Assembly (NCBI GenBank): GCA_034687125.1
Contig: JAQGBZ010000063.1
Coordinates: forward strand, 124,001-188,000
Length of the DNA: 64,000 nt
Source of the DNA: Neelides folsomi
Lineage: Eukaryota > Arthropoda > Collembola > Neelipleona > Neelidae
Direction: 5' to 3'
Notes under the pieces: generated by a model
What the model was told of the DNA's origin: nothing
Database searches by the model: none
What the model saw: only the letters and a program-made list of their open reading frames with translations
Made by a program: the position numbers and the translations under genes
Shown here: piece after piece, positions 56,601 through 64,000 of the stretch
Position numbering within the stretch: position 1 is the first letter of the stretch
How the letters are laid out: every line of letters begins with the position of its first letter

Positions 56601-57064
56601 GGTGTTTAAATACAGAATAGGAATAGGTGCGTGAAACTGTCGTGAATCCCTATAACTTATTATTACCATTCATTCTCTCATTGTTAGTATCCTACTTATA
56701 TTGACACGCATATTATTTTTTACCATATAAAGGCCTTTGATTTTACGGCTAATGATGTTCAAATGTCCAAAACTCTTGTAAGAACACGAGCCCATTGTAA
56801 TGGAAAAAAAGTGATAGAGATGAGTGAATGAATAACGGTTTAATTTCACTTACACCTCCAATGATGACACTTAAAAAGATGAGGTACCCTTGTGTCGAAA
56901 GAGTGGGCAGTGGGGTGCATATATTATTACTACTTGTGAATTAAATATACAACTGTGATTCATTTAACCCTGGCCGACGGATTAGAAGGAGACAACATTT
57001 GGGTGTATAATGATGATGAGACAAAGAAGGGCCCGGTCAGTACACCATCCTTCCCCAGAGGTTA
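53664..57064. other. 3.4-kb gene-poor spacer
   Basis: An AT-rich spacer with a short inverted repeat, ATCATGACC...GGTCATGAT, at about 54327-54357. AATAAA at 54205-54210 is the clearest polyadenylation hexamer after the YGAP gene but is about 540 bases away. No gene is recognised. Confidence 0.5.
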
Positions 57065-57070
57065 CATAAA
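57065..57070 (+). promoter_or_regulatory. TATA-like box of the 57152 gene
   Basis: CATAAA within TTACATAAAGAG lies 87 bases before the ATG at 57152. A weak match, supported mainly by its position. Confidence 0.3.
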
Positions 57071-57151
57071 GAGTCAAAGGACTTTTACTTTTTTTATTCC
57101 TCTTCTGCTCCTCAATCGCTCGTCTCCCTCCCAAATTCCCAAATTAACACA

Positions 57152-59165
57152 ATGATCATTTTACTTGGATTGGTGTTAAGCGGTTCCTTGCACTTCTGCA
57201 TTGGAATTTCAAACAATCGGTTCCATCCGCAACAGTTTCAAAACTTTCAACATTTCGCACCAACAAGTAAGTTATCGACATGAACACTATTTGCTTCCCA
57301 TTAAAGGAACCCATTAAAAAGGTATTACGCGGTATTGAGTAAACTTAATTATTATATTTATTTTAGATGGGCGTAGAGTTCAAAGACAACAACCGCTTTA
57401 TAGCTCACTTGAGCAAACTTACCAACAAACACAAAGAAATTACAGACAAATTCCGAGCCCATTTGCTTTCAATAAAGAACCAGAGGACTCATATAGCCCC
57501 AATTATCAAAATAATGGGCAAACAGGACAAGGACCATACCCAAACTCATTTTTTTCACATAAAAAATTAACAAACTTTTCACCTCAAAGACCCCAAATGC
57601 AAACTAATGCTCGTCCACAATTCAACTCGAACTCTCAAGTTCCTCAAACTCCACCAGGTCGAGGCCAACAAAACCCTCAATTCCAGCCATCTCAGGAATT
57701 TGGAAGAGGAGGCTACATGCCTTCATCCAATAGGCAAAATTCGGGATTTCCTCAAACCTTCCAGCAGCAAAGTCCCAACCACATGACGAGACCCCAATTT
57801 TTTAATGATCAAGGAAACCAACTGGGTGGGGGTTATCAAATGAACCAAGGAGCTTCGCAAGGACAATTTTCCCAAAACCAATTTAATTTGAATAGTCAAA
57901 ATTCCCCAAGAGGCCCATCATTCCAATCTCCTCAACAGCAATATTCTCCATCTGGTCCAGGGAATGTAGGTCATATGAGAAATTATCAAGTTTCTCAACA
58001 GCAAAATGGCTACTTACCATTAGCTCCATCAGCTCCAGCCCAGCCCCAAGAACCCAATCCTTTCGAGTCAAATACTCCAGATGAAATTAACTACAAAGGA
58101 ACCTATTCCCTTTCCCATGCCCAACCCGCCCAACCCCAACAGCAGCAGCCAAATTACCAAACTTCTCCAAACTCTCAATTTTCTCCTCAGCCCGACCGAC
58201 GGCCAGTCGAAAATTTTAATAATCAGCCCCAACAGCAGGGATACAATAACAATGAAAGTCAGCGTCCCCAACAGCAGGGATACAATAACAATGAAAGTCA
58301 GCGTCCCCAACAGCAGGGTTACAATAACAATGAAAATCAGCGTCCTCAACAACAACAACCCGACCAGAGGCAACAAAATTCGCCATCTTCCTCTCAAGCT
58401 GCCCTACAAAATGCACAACCGGTTTACCAGGAGAATAATCCAAATTATAGTCAGAGGGGTCAACAGCATTCCGCATCTGCCACTCTCAACCTGGGTTTTC
58501 CCCAACAGCCCTTCTTTGCCCAGCAGCAATTTCCGCAACAACAGTCGAATAGACCTTTTGTCCCGCAACTCCAAGTGTTTCAACAAGACGATGGCGATGT
58601 GAGGACCCAACAGCAGCAACCTAATGACTACAATTACGAAGCTCCTTTCCCTCCTCAGAATAACCAACAAGAGAAAAATAATAGGGAGGATGTCAATAAG
58701 CCGAGTCAGCACTACGAACTTCCCATTTACGACCAGAAAACTCAAGACGAGGGAAGTAATGATGTTAGCCAAGGTCCTCATTACAGGTATCCAAAGCCAA
58801 ATCCCCAGCAGCTCTACTCCGCACCAAATGTCGAGCAAGAGACCATGAAAGCCTCTGAGCAACTTATCCCGCAAAAACCGAAAAAACCATCAGGGCTGTA
58901 CAACACACCAAGAAATGAACAGGAAGAGCTTGCTGGGAGCGATGGGCTCGATGTAATAAAAGCCGAAGACAAGACCGAGGAATTTGCTAGGAATCAACCC
59001 GAAGAGACAACTGAAGCCCAGGGATATTCATACGATAATGAAAATCCAACTACAACAGAAATCCCCAATGAATCTGAGGGTGAAAAATCTCCAGAAGAAA
59101 TTCCGCAAGAGAAAGAGCGCGGAGAACCCAACGCGGAGAGATATTATTTACCCCCTAGAAATTAA
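57152..59165 (+). CDS. Secreted Gln/Pro/Asn-rich protein with 39-base tandem repeats
   Basis: Exons 57152-57266 and 57367-59165 join in phase 1 to give 637 residues. The signal peptide is MIILLGLVLSGSLHFCIG. Residues about 20-500 are dominated by Gln, Asn, Pro, Ser and Tyr, a disordered or prion-like composition. A three-fold 13-residue repeat (PQQQGYNNNESQR) lies at 326-364. The C-terminal 130 residues switch to Glu-rich acidic sequence with EEIPQEKERGEP and end YYLPPRN. This same order, Gln/Tyr-rich then acidic, is seen in the smaller 30997 protein. The sole cysteine is in the signal peptide. I recognise no family. It is probably a structural, mucus or adhesive secretion. AATAAA at 59256-59261 lies 90 bases past the stop. 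Confidence 0.86.
58227..58343 (+). repeat. Three tandem 39-base units in the Gln-rich gene
   Basis: Units start at 58227, 58266 and 58305. The first two are identical at the base level apart from flanks and the third differs at a few positions, which indicates recent in-frame duplication. Confidence 0.9.
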
Positions 59166-59317
59166 TTTACTCTCATTTGCATCTGTCGCATGACAAGATA
59201 GATGCAAGATAATTACTCGTGTATATAACATTTTATAAATATATCAAGTATCAACAATAAAAATACCTATCTACGTAGTTATATTATATTATTCATACAT
59301 GTTACATGTTTGAGTTG

Positions 59318-59323
59318 TATAAA
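59318..59323 (+). promoter_or_regulatory. TATA box of the putative small peptide gene
   Basis: TATAAA within TTGTATAAAGC lies 72 bases before the ATG at 59390 and only about 60 bases after the polyadenylation signal of the preceding gene. Confidence 0.45.
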
Positions 59324-59389
59324 GCTATTATATAACCAACTGATTTATACTAAAAGCATCTATTGTTTTACCACTTTTGCTACCAATTA

Positions 59390-60164
59390 ATGAAACCACC
59401 TGTCTTGTTCTTTGTAGTTACATTGCTTGCTATTTCTATCAACGCTGCCATACTCCATGTGTAAAAAACTAGTAATTTAACATTTTATAGCATTTTAGTC
59501 TAAAAAAATATTTATATTGGTAAAGATTCGAGTTTGAAATAACTTATGCTGTGAATAAAATACATAATAGTAATACTAATAGATTAAACGAATAAAACTT
59601 TTAAATTAATGAGTTGAAAACTCGAGTATTTTGTTTTAACAACCACAATAAAGATTTATTGGAGAGTTAATGAATATAAGAGCAATTGAAGTAATTATTT
59701 AATAAAGCGAATTTTATTCTTAACAATTTTATTGTGAAATTTTTTTATTACTTTATTGCGTTCTTGCATGAATGGTAAACCATTAGATGATTATATAAGT
59801 TAAATGTTTGTTTATAACACGTGTAGTTCATGGGAATTGACCTACCCGAACATTCAGCTAAAGTTGCTGAAGGACAAAAACAAGAATTCAATATTGCGTT
59901 CGCCCATGTGAGTGGATGATTGATATAAAGGAATAAGACGAAGATCGTGTTGGTGCAGAGATGAGGATAGCAATTTTAGTCCTGGATTACCTTGAGGAAA
60001 CACTCACCTCCTTCAAGCTAAACAATCAGCGAAACGAACCGAACGAACTTCCATCCTCATGGGATTCCCCAAAACACGAACCAGAGAACCAGACTCATGT
60101 GAGTAATTCATATGAAGAGTTTGAAAAAACTGAGCACTCCAAGTTGTCTCATCCCTCAATGTGA
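59390..60164 (+). CDS. Putative small secreted peptide gene (exon structure uncertain)
   Basis: The ATG at 59390 opens a very clear signal peptide (MKPPVLFFVVTLLAISINAA), and the frame then runs into possible donors at 59459-59461 (CAT|GTGTAA or CATGT|GTAAAA). A likely next exon is 59827-59907 (TGTAG acceptor, GTGAGT donor, 81 bases). In phase 0 it reads GIDLPEHSAKVAEGQKQEF. In phase 2 it reads SWELTYPNIQLKLLKDK. A third exon starting near 59959-59961 either stops within a few codons or opens a 67-residue frame (59961-60164, rich in Glu, Ser and Asn), depending on which acceptor is used. The TATA box at 59318 and the signal peptide argue for a real gene. The mature product is not determined. 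Confidence 0.4.
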
Positions 60165-63100
60165 TCTCAACCGCTGATTAGCATTCCAATTAGATTCTGC
60201 TCTTTTTGACCACTTTGCCAATGTATTTCCCTCGTTTTCCCCAATTAAAATAGTCAAGGATTAAGGATTCATGCAAAGAATATTTGCGATTTAAGGAAGA
60301 CCATTCTTCCTGAAAAAGTACGGGATTGCCCAAAAGTTCGTGAGACCCGTATAGTATAGCATGAGAAATAAACCATAAAATAACATTATATTTATGTACA
60401 AATTACCTATTACAATATATCGTATTATCGTACATTGTATCTGTACCTTACTTGTACATACTAAAATGTAATAGGTTTGATATACAGATACAATATCATT
60501 TTGTACATATCATAATATAAGTAACATATACTACATACAATATAACTACATAGGTTTACATAATTTAAAATATGATCCATAAAATACCCATAATATTTGA
60601 CTACTTAAGAAGATAAATTATTGTCTAGCATTCATTCCAATAAAAAATATAAGGTTAAAAAATTTCAAAATGAACTTTTATATGCTTGATATTAAATTAA
60701 TTTTTTTATTTAATTTTTTATTCTTTTTTACATATTGTCGGCAAATAGTGCAATTCATTATCTCAATTTATCATTCCCTAATAACGTAATAGCCAAATGC
60801 TTAACTGACATTTATTTTTCTTTTGATTAATTAGTATATGCATATTATTCATTATCATATATCAATACCTTTATAGCTGATTAAACCAATTTCAATATAG
60901 CTATTATGAACCCAACAATAAAATATATATATCAATTTTACATAATACTCGTAATATCAATTAAAATAAGTAATGTTAGCAAAAATTATCACGAAAAACT
61001 AAAATGCTTATTTATAGTTTGATATTCACCTATTTTTGCCTTTTTTGTCATTATAAATTGGGAATTTACAAGGTATATTAATAGACATAAGAAAGCCCGA
61101 GTTAAGAATTATGTTGCGATTATTGATTATTGTACTCATCAGTAAAATTCCGCCTTTATTGCTAAAATATAATAAACAAGTCATCAAATAAGGATTTTCC
61201 ATAAAATTCCTTCCTTCCTATAATTCAAGGAATTAATGTTAAGGAAGGCTAATTGTTTCTTAATTCGGCTTGCTCCAAACTATAATTGTAAATATAAATA
61301 ATGTTTATGTAAGTATTAAGTGTATATGGTATATAATATATAGCTACATAATAATAAAGATTGTGCCTATTTTATTGCACCTAAGACTAATAGGTGCATA
61401 AAAGTCAATTATAAATAAGCCATACTGGCGTTTATTTACATATTTATTATGCATTTAGCTAGAGTAAGTTCATAAATAATAAGATTATTTTTTAAGTTTA
61501 TATGTGCCAAATACTATATATTTAATTTACAGTAACTGAATAGTTTGTGATGCGCATAAAATATGCAATCTACATATAGGATGGTATGAAGATTGTATAC
61601 CATATAGTACCATATATTGGTCTTATTCATTTATTTTAATAATGAATAGAGTAATAACCTTATGAATCCAGTGGGACTTAAAGTAAGTAAGGTGTTATTA
61701 ATTGACTATCATACTACACATAGAAAGTTTCATATGATGTTTGGCTTTACTGTTGATGGAAAGTTGGAAAGTCCAAACCTTAATTGTTCCATTCCAATTT
61801 CAGATTCAAATAGCCTTTCTTTGGGAAATTCTCTTTTGAAAGTTGATTTAATCAATATTAATTCTCATCGATAAAATTAAACAAGAGGGTCAAAAATTTA
61901 AAAAAAATTTGCTTTGAATCACAAACTGTTTACGTAGCTATTTTTCCTTTATGGCTTATACATAATTAAGGCCTTTTTATACATTTAATTATGAGAAAAA
62001 CAAGTGCAGTTATAATTCTCTTTCGTATAGACCTTAAATTCATACAAGTCGAATATAGGGCCAAGATTAATAATTGTTTGTAGAATCGTTATTTTTATTT
62101 TAAAAGTCTATGTTCATGAGATTTAAAATGAGGTAAATACAATATATGATTCATATACAATTATACAATATTTGAGCTACTTTTTCATTGTTTAAAAGAA
62201 AAACTGAAAAACTGCTTTAAGACATTGCATTACATAGTAAATAGTATGGAATGCAAACAATATCCATAGCGTGAAAAAATAAAATATTTATATAATAAAT
62301 GAAGCTAAACTTTTTCGGAAGTTTTGCTTCACTCATCATATGTACAACAATTGTTTTTATCTCCAAATAAAAAAGTGGATCATGAAATGAATCTGCCGAA
62401 AAAGTCAGGCATCAAATAGAATTTTAAAAACTTGTAATTAACCTGATAAGTTACCAATCTTAGGTAGTCTCAACGTCACAAATATTGGTGCTTTGGATTA
62501 TATAACTACAATGTACTTCTACAAATTAAAGTAAAAATTTCAGGCGATTTCGATAATTATTTATTATACTTCAATCTAACAGTGAACATGCTTCATTTTG
62601 GTATTACCAGGAACCTACGTATTTAGAAGTAACATAAGTATATGGTATACTATGCAATTATATGAAAAATGTTTAATAAATCTTTGAAATGCTTCATAAA
62701 TATGTAACATGACGTAAATATAATTCACATGCGTACTCAATTGTATGACTATACGCAGAAAAATGTTTCTTAAAACTTGTAAAATATATTAAATATTATT
62801 TTATATAGCTATATTATATTACATGACCATTTTCACACGAAACTGCATTCTCTAAACTCATTAACTTATGATCGCACATTACTTAGAATTTTATCTTTCG
62901 TAGGTGTACTCCCAAACGGCGAAACAATTGAGAAAATAGTTGGTTCGACTACCTTCCTTTCCTTCCCTTTATTTTCGCAATTCATTCGCCGCGGAGGGGT
63001 AGTGTTAATGGACCAACAATGTTTTGAACAAGAAGGAGAAACGGAACTTATGACATAAAGAAAGATGATTAATTGAGGGTTTTCCAAAAATGTTTAACTC

Positions 63101-64000
63101 CCGAATCATTAACGGTTCATTATAAAAATAGTATTGCTCCCTTTTTGAATTATTAGTAATATATTCTATAAGTATTTCATACACCAGTACTGTACTTTTA
63201 TACCATATTGTAAAGGTATTTGAGTACACAGGTAAGTATTCATTTAATATTGATAAATTATTTGTACATATTCGAATGCTCTCATTGATAATTTACAAAA
63301 TCAAAACTGACACGTGTTTATTGTTCAATAAAACTATAAGCTTTCTTTGCACTATTATCAGTCGTTGTTTCATTTTCAACATGAAGGTTTAAATCGAAAA
63401 GGACCGTATCTCAGAAAATTCATATCCCCTTCAATTTGTCATGCTATTATGATTATCTTTAACATAGGAATAGTCGCCATGAAAAGTTGTTTTTATTTCA
63501 TTAGTTACGCCTAAAAATAATTTTTCCGAGATACGGTCTTTTCGATTTAAACATCCACATGTAACTATCAATATTTTACACAATCATAGATTAAATTAGA
63601 GGTTGCCAGTTGCCACTAAATTATAGAGAAACTACGGTTTTAAAATGTGTTTAGTACTTTAAATATCTGTATGATACTTAAACATTACTTAAACATTTAA
63701 GCGAATTTTGCCTAGTGAATGATATGTATGCTTTTTGGAAATTGTAATTTATATTTAATGACTTCATCTTCCAAAACATTTAACTTTTGTAGGATGTCAA
63801 TTAAATGATAAATTATACTTATTTAGATGTTTTTGCTTACATCTTGTTTGATTTGCTTGTTTGTCTCATGTTGTAAAAAACATTGAACACTCGAAACATA
63901 ATGAATATCAGATAAGTTTTGAGAAAGTAAACATACTTTATTTGGTATTTATTTATCATTCACATAAAAATCATGTGATTATTAATATGGGTAAAGACCC
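60165..64000. other. 3.8-kb AT-rich right end
   Basis: No convincing gene is seen. A 70-residue open frame at 61662-61874 has no signal peptide or known motif. Short inverted repeats occur at 61370-61402 (TTTTATTGCACCTA and its near complement). An inverted-repeat element lies at 63387-63552 and is listed separately. Confidence 0.5.
63387..63552. mobile_element. Small inverted-repeat element (MITE-like)
   Basis: The left end starts GTTTAAATCGAAAAGGACCG (63387) and continues to about 63418. The right end, about 63522-63552, is its reverse complement with very few mismatches. The total is about 166 bases, with no coding capacity. The internal sequence is unrelated between the halves. Confidence 0.7.

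Noticed and set aside
58068-58874. Several minus-strand hydrophobic frames opposite the Gln-rich gene
   Set aside because: CAA/CAG-rich coding sequence gives Leu/Val-rich antisense frames without stops. There are no other signs of a gene.

Overview
The window is animal nuclear DNA: AT-rich, with many short GT-AG introns and spliced housekeeping genes very close to metazoan orthologues. YGAP (resilin-type) repeats, Thr-rich secreted proteins and splice acceptors of mixed TTTTAG/TTTCAG type fit an arthropod better than a nematode. A copepod-like crustacean is my best guess, but it is only a guess from composition and style.

The left 29 kb holds five conserved intracellular genes. SIPA1L (Rap GTPase-activating protein with PDZ and coiled coil; 5' end outside the window, + strand, 1100-10558) converges on COPG (coatomer gamma, - strand, 12205-15942). 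Next comes a short-form STIP1/Hop co-chaperone (- strand, 17436-18689), divergent from XPO1/CRM1 exportin (+ strand, 20521-25590). A SLC35E2-type drug/metabolite-transporter-fold gene follows (+ strand, 27348-29067). I re-derived the exon chains of all five from splice sites, reading frame and family similarity, and every chain closes in frame.

The right half (about 31-60 kb) is quite different. Six and probably seven genes lie on the + strand, each starting with a signal-peptide exon. In five of the six firm genes the first intron is in phase 1, and most of the proteins are low-complexity. They are a Gln/Tyr-then-Glu protein (30997), a 1740-residue Thr/Pro-rich mucin-like protein (37613), a secreted stefin-like cystatin (45359), a small secreted protein (50112), a YGAP-repeat protein (51837), a Gln/Pro/Asn-rich protein (57152) and a tentative small peptide gene (59390). 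Four of the genes have a TATA-like box 86-92 bases before the ATG. The mucin-like gene and the 50112 gene share an apparently homologous first exon that I do not recognise. Together they look like a cluster for an extracellular matrix, cuticle, mucus or adhesive secretion that also carries a protease inhibitor; that role is inference.

Mobile DNA includes an IS630/Tc1/mariner-type element with a broken transposase tail inside an XPO1 intron (23017-23773), a 657-base element with long inverted repeats and a 7-base direct repeat (16588-17244), and a small inverted-repeat element near the right end (63387-63552). The long AT-rich spacers (31.8-37.6, 46-50, 53.7-57 and 60-64 kb) showed me no further convincing genes.
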